DNA of 64,000 nucleotides from Rhynchopus euleeides (lineage: Eukaryota; Euglenozoa; Diplonemea; Diplonemida; Diplonemidae), in contig OY723242.1 of NCBI GenBank assembly GCA_963210315.1, forward strand, positions 2,480,001 through 2,544,000, given 5' to 3'. Shown here piece after piece: positions 1 to 9,718 of this stretch. Each line of letters starts with the position of its first letter. Position 1 is the stretch's first letter. Below the pieces are notes generated by a model. That model ran no database searches and was not told the DNA's origin. It saw only the letters and a list, made by a program, of their open reading frames with translations. Made by a program: the position numbers and the translations under genes.

Positions 1-245
1 AGAAGTTGGGTTTTTACCCCCACCAACGTTACTACTTGGGTGACGTTCCCTTCGCCATGTTGGGGGGAGGGGGGGAGGGTTCTGCGCCGTGTACCCACAC
101 ACTACACTCTCTCTCAGAACCCCGCAGAGTTGCTGCTGTCACCGCGGTCACCACTCTGGCTGGCTCTTTGCGGCGGGTTGAGCAGAATCACCCGCCCTTC
201 ACTCTTTTCGACACTTCGCCTGAGCCAACTGGGGAGTATTTCTTC

Positions 246-406
246 AGCACACTTCGATGTGGGCGGAAAGCGTCGCGTGCTTGTTCGTGCCCTTGTGCTC
301 CTCACTCACGACACCATCACAGCAGGAGTGTGAGTGTGGAAGCGTCAACGCAAAAAAGAAACCTAAGCAAAAAGTGCCGAACAAAGCGCAGTGACACTTT
401 TGTGCC
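246..406 (+). repeat. Dispersed small repeat, class alpha
   Basis: The copy starts with a small hairpin (CACAC-TTCG-ATGTG type) followed by GGCGGAAAG. It passes GAGTGTGGAA to a second mini-hairpin, GCGTCAACGC, and ends near GCAGTGACACTTTT. Nearly the same sequence recurs at 1964-2119, 53451-53559 and 62302-62445, always on the plus strand. A diverged class beta shares the two hairpins. It may be a SINE or a small structured RNA gene. I saw no clear A/B-box pair and no coding potential. Confidence 0.65.
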
Positions 407-897
407 TTTCGCTGGGTCTTGCGACACCCCACTCACACCGCCTCAACAGAGGCTGGGGAGTGGCGTGCATACAAAGAGTAGAGGCCTGTGTTCCGACAGT
501 GTTCGTTCTGAGTTTTTTTGTCTCGTCTTGCTGTCACTTCACGATCCAGCGGGGACACGGATAGTGTTGTGGTGTTCAAAGGCCTCCGCGTCAGATTGAA
601 AGAATATTGCGGCGTGTGCGGCACAGCGTGTTGATGGCGCTAACGAAATATATGCAATACACACGACTTGTTCGTGGCAAACACCCGGACGTGGCCACAG
701 CAAACAACATCGGGTCAATTCTTGCTTCTGGTACTGCGACAACACCCCTTTCCTTCCCTAATGTGTTATATTATTTTGGCATCTTCCTTCTGCTCTCCTT
801 CTGCTGCTTCTGGTGCTCGTCTGCCTCTCCGATTCAGCTCAATTCAGTGGCGGGATTCGCCGAGAGGGAGCCGTGCTCACAAGATAAGCTGCAGAAT

Positions 898-1000
898 GGG
901 GGCCTTCGCTCTGTGCCACTGTGTGTCAAACTGTGTCACTTTGCAGCCAAGTGTTGTGAGGCAGTTCACCATTTCTCTGCATTTCTGTGCGAAGTCCCCC
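898..1000 (+). repeat. CTTCGC-ended hairpin repeat
   Basis: The ends are inverted: GGGGGCCTTCGC at the left pairs with GCGAAGTCCCCC at the right. The interior carries GTCAAACTGTGTCA and CTCTGCATTTCTG blocks. Related copies lie at 37191-37325, 60402-60486, 61580-61651 and, inverted, 62031-62132. The ~75-135 bp size with complementary ends suits a MITE or a structured RNA. Confidence 0.5.
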
Positions 1001-1220
1001 AATGACATAGTTTTAAGTTTATCACAGAGTGAATTCCCCCATTCTACTCCTGCTTGTCGGCTCTACACTGTATTCAGGTGGCCCAGTGTGTGGGGAGGAA
1101 ACGGACGCGTGTCAGGCTCAGCTCACTCGGGGTGTTCTCCACCCTCGTCCTTCACACAGGCGAGGGGAGGGTTGCATCACGAACCCACGTGAGGGTGTCC
1201 TGGCGGCGATTTGTTTTTCC

Positions 1221-1409
1221 GCACACTCGTGTGAGCAGAAAGTCACCCACCACAGCAAGCATCCAAACGTGCTCTATAAACTAACCCCACCCTTCATCAA
1301 GCTCAGGGTGTGATTATCATTTCAGGGTTTGTGTGTAGAAGCGTCAACGCAACAACGAACAAAATACAGGCTAAGAGCGGTTGCTGCTGAATGGTGAAGT
1401 GACTTTTGT
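1221..1409 (+). repeat. Dispersed small repeat, class beta
   Basis: The copy opens with GCACACTCGTGTGAGC, a short hairpin, then AAACGTGCTCTATA and CAGGGTGTGAT. It closes with GTGTAGAAGCGTCAACGC and a GAAGTGA-TTTT tail. Class-beta relatives are at 24391-24576 and 50393-50568, which are close to identical to each other; this copy is more diverged. The terminal GCGTCAACGC hairpin is shared with class alpha. Confidence 0.6.
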
Positions 1410-1963
1410 TTGCTCCTGAATATTGATCCTGCAGCCCCTCCACGTCGGTTGGATTCCCAGCTGCTGGTCGGAGGGGCGAGTTAATTCAATGCCTCGCTTG
1501 AGGTACCCTTCATTGGGTCTGTCTGGGCACGGCCGTGATCGCTCAAGTCATCCACAGTAGACCTGCCCTGGGCCCCGCCGTGTCGAGCAGCCTCCCGAGT
1601 CTGCGAGTGGCCTGGTGGAGATGATGGCTGGCCGCTGGGGGCTTGGGGTGGGCGTTGGTGGGGTGAGGTGCTGATTGATTTTTATGCACGTTTTTCCTGC
1701 AGGGATAAAAATGTGTGGCGTTGTGCGCCAAACCCGGGTGAACAAACCTCACGTGGTTTGTCTGGTGAAGGTTGGTGCGAATGTGCGCACAGTGAAAGCA
1801 ACAAGGCAAGACAGATTGGGTCTTTCACCCAACGATCTTTTTCACTGTGACAAGGCCTTTGCTATGTGAAGAAGAAGCTGCTGCTTTCTCCGACAGACTT
1901 GCGAACCGTGGCTTGCCACACGACCTGCGAAGAGCTTCTTTTTGTGTCTCGCACATTTGTTTC

Positions 1964-2119
1964 AGCACACTTCGATGTGGGCGGAAAGTGTCGCGTGCTT
2001 GTTCGTGCCCTTGTGCTCCTCACTCACGACACCATCATCAGCAGGAGTGTGAGTGTGGAAGCGTCAACGCAAAAAAGAAACCAAAGCAAAAAGTGCCGAA
2101 CAAAGCGCAGTGACACTTT
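1964..2119 (+). repeat. Dispersed small repeat, class alpha
   Basis: Almost identical to 246-406 from the leading hairpin to the GTGACACTTT end. The similarity stops abruptly on both sides, as expected of a mobile or copied unit rather than a tandem duplication. Confidence 0.65.
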
Positions 2120-2685
2120 CTTCCCCTCACGCATTCCCGTGGTTAATGTTGTTCAATTCTGTGTTCAATTTTGCTGCGACAATGTCGTCATTACAGCAGC
2201 TTTGCTCCACCGGTTTGACCAGACGCACTGCAACGACAGCCTCGGCATCACAAAGGAGACTCGCCGTCGAGGCTTGCTGCCACCAAGGCGTCCTCCCACC
2301 CGACCCCCACCTGCCTTCTTGTTGCAGCACAGCAGCTTTGCCCAGGCGGAATCACCCAAACGTACTCAAACACGTTCATCAGACGAAAAGGTTTCGACTG
2401 GTCTTCGTTTCAGGGTGTGCCCAGCATCAATACACACGAAGCACAGGCTGTGAGCTGGCGCCACTTGAACAGGTTTTGTTTGTTGCCTTTTGTCCTGCGA
2501 TGAGCGGGCCCTGCCTATATACCCACAACAGGTCGCGGTCAGCGCACACCCTTCCCTTTCCTCCCTGCTGCGACGATGAGCGACAGCAAGCAGGACTACC
2601 TGAGGGTGCTCGCCGGTGTGACCGGCATTCGGTCGGTAAGGGGCGTCAATGGGACAGATCAAGCTTGCTTGTGATTGTCGACACC

Positions 2686-3688
2686 AGAGCATATTATAGG
2701 GGGTCTAAACTGAGGCTCCCTCACATTTAAGGGAAAAATACGCGTACTAGACGTCCTTCTGTCGATATCTTACTTGGCGCTATGGAAACACAAAAATGGA
2801 ACGAAGAAAAATGTTTTGTTGACCGCTTCCACCACTCCTCTGCACAAATCTCACGACCGGCTATTGTGTGTTTGTGTTGTCTGAAGTACAGAAGGTGTGG
2901 TGGAGCACGAAGAAAGGGAAACATGACAGAGGTGATGACGCCAGTCCTTTCTAGTATCGTATTTCCTCCTATACACAATGCTGCGCTGTGTTTTGGATGG
3001 TATAAAAAGATTTCCGGGAAAAATCCGGGGTGGTGGTGGAAAACTGGTGGCGGCTGGGTAGCCTCGCAGATGAGAGTGGACTCATGTCCGGTCAGACTGA
3101 GAGCAACTTACCCGACCGTTTTTCTGTCCAGTTTCTTTGTCAAACCCCGAGAAAACGCAGGTCGCGAAGGGACGGACGTTCACTACCGTGGCCTCCGGCG
3201 GCTGGGGGGCTCCGCCCCCCAGACCCCCCTGTGCTGTATACCTGTCTTGGACCAAACCCTTTGGGGTCCCATCAAGGAATGGGATGCAGCCCACCCTGTG
3301 TAGCCCCTGGAGGACGCAGCCAGCTCATGCAGAATCTGTACCCACGGAAGGAACAGCCCGGGATCTGTACGCCCGGAAGAAACAGATGTTCACTACCGTG
3401 GCCTCCGGCGGCTGGGGGGCTCCGCCCCCCAGACCCCCCTGTGGCATGTGCCTGTATTGTATCCAAGTCCTTGCGCGCCCGGGTCTGCGGCAGATCGGTC
3501 CCTAAATCCATTTTTTGGACTAACCTCCGGCACCCGAGGCTGGACCCGATCACTGATCCCTGAGAGAGGAACCGGGAGGTGACCCATTCACCACAAGACT
3601 CGCTTGCCAGGGGGTCCGCCAAAAAATCGGGGAACGCCTCACATTTAAGCCCACATGAGCGTAGATTTTGCCCCTATAAAATGCCCTG
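2686..3688. mobile_element. hAT-type non-autonomous element, 1.0 kb
   Basis: Eight-bp direct repeats TCGACACC (2678-2685 and 3689-3696) flank the element. The ends are inverted: AGAGCATATTATAGGGG at the left against CCCCTATAAAATGCCCTG at the right. An 8-bp target duplication with CAGGG-like ends is typical of the hAT superfamily. No transposase is recognisable, so it would depend on enzyme from elsewhere. It carries two copies of a GC-rich palindromic module. Confidence 0.8.
3178..3440 (+). repeat. Two copies of a 53-bp GC palindrome module
   Basis: Near-identical modules lie at 3178-3230 and 3388-3440. Each begins GTTCACTACCGTGG and contains the perfect palindrome CTGGGGGGC-TCC-GCCCCCCAG. 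The same module occurs inverted at 6081-6133 and 33093-33145. All four copies are inside hAT-type elements, so it is probably a subterminal or internal block of that transposon family. Confidence 0.75.
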
Positions 3689-3817
3689 TCGACACCAAAA
3701 TATAAAAAAAACGCACGACGGCGGTGTGTCCAGTGCTCTCGCGGTGGCGAAAAAGTGGTTTTTTTCGCCTTTTTTTTCCACGGCACTTTTTTGCGTGGCG
3801 AATTTCGCCCTTTTTTT

Positions 3818-4215
3818 GGTAAAACACACCCCGTGTGGTAGAGAAAATACGGCAAGAGTCTCGGTGGGTCGGAAGAGCAGATGGTTCCCGCAACAGCTCC
3901 CGGGGAGCGGCGGGTATTTCGCATAGGATGCCGGATGTGTGAACACGTTTGTGCGGTTTGCCCTGTGTTGTGTGAACATATGTGTATGTGTGTGTGTATG
4001 CTCCACCCAACCCGACACATTTTCTGTACTTCAGACAGGTAAGGTCACTCGACACGCGGGGGGGGGGGGGTTTTTTGTTGTGTGTTTTTTCTGCCAGCCG
4101 ACATCACTAGCGCCAGCGAGAGAAAAAAAACGCGTGACGAGTGACGGGTTGAGGTGGAAGCGATCAATGCAAAAATCATCTGAAAGGAAGACTCGAGAGA
4201 CTGCTGCTGTATTTT
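3818..4215 (+). repeat. Dispersed ~390-bp repeat, copy 1
   Basis: The second copy is at 53562-53930. Both run from GGTAAAACACACCCCG through a TG microsatellite, then ACAGGTAAGGTCACTCGACACG, a G tract and AGCGATCAATGCAAAAATC. Copies differ mainly in microsatellite and homopolymer length. The left junction differs: here it follows a T-rich stretch, at 53562 it abuts a class-alpha repeat. No open frame is shared and its nature is unknown. Confidence 0.7.
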
Positions 4216-4867
4216 TATAGCATAACGGAACACCCCCTCCCCTCGTATATCTTTTAGCCGCACCTGTGAACGAGTGTAGGCTTGCCCCCTGGTCTTCGGT
4301 CCTTTAAAGGGGTATTTTCTATCTTAACAGAGGTGGGCCAAGTCAGGCAACTGATGCGGCCCTAGGAGGAAAAGCAGGTAAAACTGCGGTTCCGTATGCT
4401 AGGAACCCTTCGGGGCCGACTGGTAGCCAGCCGGGGCCCTGTGACAGTCCGTACCCTCCAGGAAAGCACCCGGAAGCCCCTTTTCATTCTCTTTTCTGTT
4501 TTCCTTACTTCCCGTCTTTTTCTCTCTTCTGTCTCTTTATCGCCAGTCTTCCGTGTCATTCAGAATAACTGGAAGGGTCATGAGGCTTTTGTCTGAAAAA
4601 CAACCAAAAAGCGCCTTACTTTTGTTGTGTGCAAGTGTTAACATCGCGGGCTGAAGGGGCAGGATGCATGCAAGTACTCTTTCCCCCCTGGCAAAACCCA
4701 CAGTGGCCAACATCAGACAAAGAAAAACCTCCCCCAACCCATTGTGAGCAAAACACCAAAAGCATGCATCAGTTAAACAAAACTGTCCACCAACCAAATA
4801 TCCCCAATGCCAATAGGGCTTATGGTCTAAGGCGCCAAAGGGGCGGGCGACGTCAAGTAAACCGTAC
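4216..4867. other. Non-coding stretch 5' of the retroelement
   Basis: No supported gene. It probably includes the 5' untranslated part of the Penelope-like element that follows, but I could not place the element's true 5' end. A 4365-4460 segment is rich in short complementary GC pieces without matching a known fold. Confidence 0.4.
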
Positions 4868-5846
4868 GTGATGCGGGCACATGCACAGAGCCAAAATAGA
4901 GGAGGATATTCTTCCCCTTTTTTTAGGAAGGGGGGTGCTGGCATGCCACACCCATTTTTCCTGAGCCCCAACGAAACAGATTATTTCGAAAAAAGCCTCT
5001 CCCACTTCCCCCAACATTCCCCGTTTACTTGGAACACATGCACAGGGTGCATGTATCACGACCAACAGCCCCACCATCAGTTTCTCCCCCCACAATTCCC
5101 ATCGTTCCACGTTCCGTCACCCCATTTTTACAATTCCTTTTCGAACCCCCCATCATTCCTTCCCCAGTATGGGTACAACCATGAATATGGAAGACCTGTA
5201 TACCCGTACCAACAGTACACATACCCCCCTGTCCCTACACCAACGCCATACCAAAACACATATGCCCCACCCCAATCCGAGAGCCGGGTGGGATACGGGC
5301 ATCGAGGTGTAGCGAGTAGGACAGGAAGGTTTTGGACTGGGACCAAACCCCACAATAGCCCAATGAGGACCCACACACCGCAGAGAGGTACACGAACATA
5401 CAGTGAGGTATTGACTGGAAACACGCAAGGGGGACCTTTGCCCCCGAAGAAACGTATGTTCTTTTTTAGGAGTGGGGATGATGTCAAAAAGGTGGAACTC
5501 AAACCCACCCATGCGCCATACCCCACAAACAAAAAACCAGCGCGGGTTTGGGACACACATAACATGTATGACACTTTCAATAAAGTAAAAAACATACCAG
5601 GTCACCATAAAGGTCAGATGAAAGGGGGCAAACAGCAACATGATGTCCCCCGGTACCAGACCACATATACCCCACCGAACCGCAGCTCCGTTTCTAAGGG
5701 AGGGAAAGGCCACACCCGGAAGACGAACCCCCCCAAAAAAACAAAAGCAGCGGAGAAAGCAAAACTCGCACAGGAAGTCGCAGCTAGGGAAAAGAAAGGT
5801 ACTTTCCCGGAACTGCGCACCTCTTTTTTCACCCGCCCCTTCCTCC
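4868..5846 (+). CDS. N-terminal low-complexity part of the retroelement protein
   Basis: About 326 residues rich in Pro, Tyr, His, Gln and Asn (roughly residues 40-150), then a basic Lys/Arg-rich half. RTYSEVLTGN near residue 180 resembles the YAEV-type motif often found in ORF1-like regions of non-LTR elements, but this is weak. The frame is open into the hAT element and stops inside it at 5860. Without the insert it runs in phase into the GIY-YIG segment at 7051. The start at 4868 is the first ATG of the frame and may not be the native one. Probable role: nucleic-acid or RNP binding, inferred from charge only. Confidence 0.55.
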
Positions 5847-7042
5847 AGGGTATAAGATAGACTTTTTTTCTGGCGCCGTTTTCCGGTTTTTCTGGTTTTG
5901 AAAATTTTTCGCGCGCGCCTTCGGCGCGCGCGACCCGCGCAAACCCTCCCAGAATCTGAGAGGGCCCAGTGCCTGCGCGCGTCCTGTCGTACTGAGGCTG
6001 CTTGGTGGGGCAGGCGCAGCAGCTGCTTTGAAAGTTTGGACTCTCGGCCAAAAAACCGGTCTGGTGCAATGTTTTTACGCAGGGGGGTCTGGGGGGCGGA
6101 GCCCCCCAGCCGCCGGAGGCCACGGTAGTGAACATCTGTTCCCTACAGTCTGGATTCGCTTGTAAGTAGGAAGGCTTCACTGTATCGCAGCCCGGCCAGC
6201 AGGAGATCACTGGTCCTTGAGGGTTCAACCTTCAGGGTGGAGGAGGACGTGGGAGCGACCACTCGTGACAGGTGTGCGTTGTGGGTGGAGTGGATGCACG
6301 GCAGACCTTGTCATGGCCAAAGGGTCCACGAGATCTCCGCCACGTAGAGCCTAGACGAGAGTTTTCGAGGAGATGGGCACCTAGCTGTGACGACAGGCAA
6401 CAAACAAATCTCATCTGTTAGTTGCCCCCAATAGGCTTGGCGACCTTCAAGACTGCTTGAAAGTCGTTCGTGTTCTCGTCTCAGCCCTCCAGACAAGCAG
6501 ATCTGTCTCGAGTTGGTGGGCTGTCGCCATGTATTCGATGGCACCGAGTGACGCTGCACAGAGGCAGACGACACGGTGAACTCCAGCGGAGGTTACCCTA
6601 CCTCCGCTGGAGTACACCGTGTCTCCCATGAGTCTCAACTAGCGGGAGTCTGAGCGTAAACTAGCTGGAAAATAGACTCCCGTCTCCAGTACAGACTGCA
6701 GTCTTAGACTCCCTCTTAGACATGGTGGCTGGAGTCCACCATGTGTGCACCTTCAAAACAGAAGAGACCTGCATGACGAGGGCATCACCACCCACCGGGC
6801 CACCCGCTAGGTCCATTTTTTCTTCTCCGCTTCTCTGCCTTCTTTGGACTATTTGGGCTCTGTGCGGATCACGATGGGGTCACTTTCTATTTTTTTATGG
6901 CGTTTTTTCTGACTGTTTTACTGTCCCAAAGTCACAAAAAAACCGCCAAAAATGAGACCGACCTTTTTTTTTTTTCCAGAAAACCGGGAACCGGGAAACC
7001 CTGGTTTTGAAAACCGGAAAACCAGACCTATCTTATCCCCTG
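5847..7042. mobile_element. hAT-type element A, 1.2 kb, inside the retroelement
   Basis: The target duplication CTTCCTCC is present at 5839-5846 and 7043-7050. The ends AGGGTATAAGATAGAC and CTATCTTATCCCCTG are inverted repeats. A second member (32858-33832) is nearly identical but lacks about 205 bp corresponding to 6490-6697. No transposase is encoded. It contains one GC palindrome module (6081-6133) and a hairpin built from the ends of another transposon family (6572-6621). Confidence 0.85.
6572..6621. repeat. Solo hairpin of foreign transposon ends
   Basis: CACGGTGAACTCCAGCGG is followed after a short loop by its complement ending CACCGTG. It matches the terminal inverted repeat of the element at 8800-11172 (CACGGTGGACTCCAGCGG) with one change. 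It looks like two abutting transposon ends left by internal deletion, or a minimal MITE, inside hAT element A. Confidence 0.6.
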
Positions 7043-7050
7043 CTTCCTCC

Positions 7051-8799
7051 CTGATTTACGCAACGCTCGGCAAAACACCGTTGCGTGGGAGAAGGTGGAA
7101 TCGGAAAGGGAAAGAGTTAGCGAGGTTTTTAAAGAGAAACAGAGAGACCGCCTAGCCCGAGGCTATAAACACCTCGGACTATCGAAAGGTTTCTTTGAAC
7201 CTCTTTTTGATGGGTGGAATGAGGACAGGGACATCGCGGGGGTAATTTACGCGATTTGTGACCACATGGGGCGGCCGGTCTACGTTGGACAGACGATCGG
7301 CCGAGCAACCAACAGGCACAAAGAGCATTGGCAGAGGAGGACACAACTGGCTACACCACTGGCCCGTCGCCTCCAGAGTGTCAACCACCCCTTGTTTTCG
7401 ATTGTTTTGCAGAAAGTTGAAGGCTACAGTGAGAAGGATGTAGCAAGCTTTAGAAGAAAGGCCAACTCTTTGGAGAACTTTTGGATATCTCACCTCAACA
7501 CCCCGGATAACAAAGCGAGCCCTTTTCAGCAAGAAAAGAAGACACGGGAGCCGGTGAAGGGTAAACATAAGGCTCCACACACACGCAGCACACGACCCGC
7601 TACAGTGTGGGTGACTTTTGAAAGGGCGGGGGAAAAAGATGGTAAAGAGGATACAACACATATTAACGTGTGTGCAGGTAAGTTTGAATCCATCCGCAAG
7701 CAAATTGCGTCCTTGTTGGCCCTGGACATACAGGCCCTGAAAAAGTTCTGCGTAGACGAGTGGAGCCGCAACAGGGTAAAAAGAGTATTGTCCTGGATGG
7801 AAACACACATCACCCGCGATATCCTCCCCGAAAAGGTGGATGTTTTGGAAAAGCTCCTCCGGAATAGGCTCTCGATTAAAAGTAAGAGTGACGGCAAAAA
7901 GGAAAAGAGCAAAAAGGAGTTTGTGTGTGTACGGTTCAGCCACCCAGCGATGGATGCGCTGCGCCTTAACTCCGTGATTCACGATAATGTTGTGAGAGAG
8001 GCCTGCCCGGACAAAGGGAGATTAGACAACACAATTGCATCGTTAAGCCAAGGCCCCCCTCTTGCATGCCTGGTACAGAATTGCACACAGGTCAGCATCG
8101 CCATGGAGGAGCTGCCACTCCCTGAGGTTGAAAGCTGCCCGTGTCAGAAGTACCAGGACCCTTCGCAACCCCACAAAGGGCATCTTTTTACAGTGGCGCA
8201 TACAATGAAGGGTGTGTCTAATTCTTTGAAGGAGTTGTGGAAGAAGGGGGCGAAGTACCGAATGACGGGTCCTTTGGATGAAGGGCTTCGACAGGTTACG
8301 GAGTCCCTGGATGAATATGCAAAATCGTTTGATGGGGAAACAGACACCTTCCGGAGGGTACTGAAACATGCCCTACACGAGAGATTTGCAACCATCCCAC
8401 CGCTAGAGGCTCCGGATAAAATCCCGAAGGAGGAGCTACAGAAAGTACAGGAGGATGTTGTACTCTGTAGCATCGACAAATCATCTCATGATTTTGGAGC
8501 GGTTTGCAAGAGGTTTTACCTTGATAAGTTGCGAGGCCAAGTATCAGGGGAAAAGAGTGGTTATGTTCGCGTTGAAGAAAGTGCAAAGGAGTTGGAGGAC
8601 TTCCAGCACCAATGCACAGGAATGGACCTACCACTTGGGGACTGTGTGCCTTATTTGTATGGCTCCCTTAAACTGCATAAGGACATCGAGAAGGGACCTA
8701 CATTTAGATGGATTGCGGGCAATAGTTCGGCAAACAAACTCGAGGGGGAGGAAAGGAAGGGAGGGGAGAATCACGGGAACGGTGCAAAAAAGAAAGGTG
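7051..8799 (+). CDS. GIY-YIG nuclease and start of the RT domain
   Basis: GVIYAI (near 7239) and PVYVGQT (near 7275) are the GIY and YIG strands of a GIY-YIG nuclease. A downstream Arg/His cluster and LENFWISHL (near 7470) supply the expected conserved Arg and Glu. A 300-residue linker follows without a recognised domain. The last ~120 residues are RT-like: CSIDKSSHDFGAVCKRFY, then YGSLKLHKD (near 8656) and FRWIAGNSS, matching the first RT motifs of Penelope-type enzymes. As read, the frame runs on to a stop at 8828 inside the inserted TIR element. The nuclease would nick target DNA and the RT would copy the element RNA at the nick. Confidence 0.75.
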
Positions 8800-9072
8800 C
8801 ACGGTGGACTCCAGCGGGGGTAGGGTAACCCTTTTCGGGAGTCTCAACTAGGGGGAGTCCAACTCCCGCTAGCGGGAGTATAGACTCCCGCTAGCGGGAG
8901 TCTATACTCCCGCTAGGGGGAGTCTGACTCCCCCTAGCGGGAGTCTTTTCACCTATTTTCACTCATTTTTCCCATGATACCTATGCAATGTGGCACTCGT
9001 CACTGAAGTACAGCCACACCAAACGAAACGGACGTTTCCACCCATCCCAGCTCGCAGACCTGATTCACAAAA

Positions 9073-9453
9073 ATGGGGAAGACGACAACGAAGCCGGCAG
9101 CGAAGCCGGCGGCAAAGTCGATTAAGAAGAAGAAGAGCGCAGAGAGTCCCGAGGCTGCGGAGGCGACGAACATTGTGCATGATTTTTGCACGGCCTTCCC
9201 TGTTAAAAAAGGGGGCAGTGTGCTGACACTGGGATCCATTAGAAGGCTCCTAGCAACGGTGTTGAGCAAGGAGCTCCACCAGCACAGCACCCAGGTGGCC
9301 AACGCAATCATCGCCATGTCTTCCCTGACATGGATAAGTTCGCTGTCAGGGAAGTCGCAACGATGCGGAAGGAGGGCGCTCTCCGTCATATACAAGGTGG
9401 AGGCGAAGTATGGCAAGGTGCAGGATACAAACGTGTCGTCGGGGGCAGCCTGA
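9073..9453 (+). CDS. Histone H2B-like fragment carried by a transposon
   Basis: 126 residues. The first ~35 are a Lys/Ala/Pro tail (TKPAAKPAAKS, then KKKKS) typical of H2B tails. LTLGSIRRLLATVLSKELHQ followed by HSTQVANAI aligns without gaps to the H2B end segment (known form [21 protein letters not shown]), sharing the T, I, L, E-L and H positions. The N-terminal H2B helix motif is not ahead of it. Something like it (SVIYKVEAKYGK then DTNVSSGA) comes after, so the order looks permuted or tandem-truncated. Probably a captured, rearranged host H2B gene and not a working histone. A homologous tail is at 61165-61362. Confidence 0.45.
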   Translation: MGKTTTKPAAKPAAKSIKKKKSAESPEAAEATNIVHDFCTAFPVKKGGSVLTLGSIRRLLATVLSKELHQHSTQVANAIIAMSSLTWISSLSGKSQRCGRRALSVIYKVEAKYGKVQDTNVSSGAA

Positions 9454-9718
9454 AGCCGCGAATGATCGCGACACGGGCGAACGGCTTGGCACCGTGGGTC
9501 TGGATAGATGCTGGAGTTCGGCCGGGTGAAACCGGAAGTCGCAGCAAAATTTGCCCCCCCAGATTTCTTCCTCAAACCCACCCGTGGGCTGATCCGGCCT
9601 TGCACGGTGGACTCCAGCGGGGGTAGGGTACCACTACCGGGTTTAACCCTTTTCGGGAGTCTCAACTAGGGGGAGTCCAACTCCCGCTAGCGGGAGTATA
9701 GATCAGCAGTGGGCAACA

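Larger units (their letters stand above)
1..2685. other. Gene-free repeat-rich stretch
   Basis: I see no convincing gene here. The open frames are short, overlap on both strands and show no recognisable domain. The stretch holds four small dispersed repeats, listed separately (246-406, 898-1000, 1221-1409, 1964-2119). The remainder looks like single-copy spacer. Confidence 0.6.

Noticed and set aside
6-1313. Overlapping open frames of 60-200 codons
   Set aside because: Low-complexity, overlapping on both strands, and crossing repeat boundaries; no family signature or conserved start.
4365-4460. Possible HDV- or twister-like fold at the retroelement 5' side
   Set aside because: CGGCCC/GGGCCG and GTTCC/GGAAC can pair and TAAAAC follows CAGG, but no J4/2 C motif and no TCCCAAG loop are present; there is only one copy, so no covariation.
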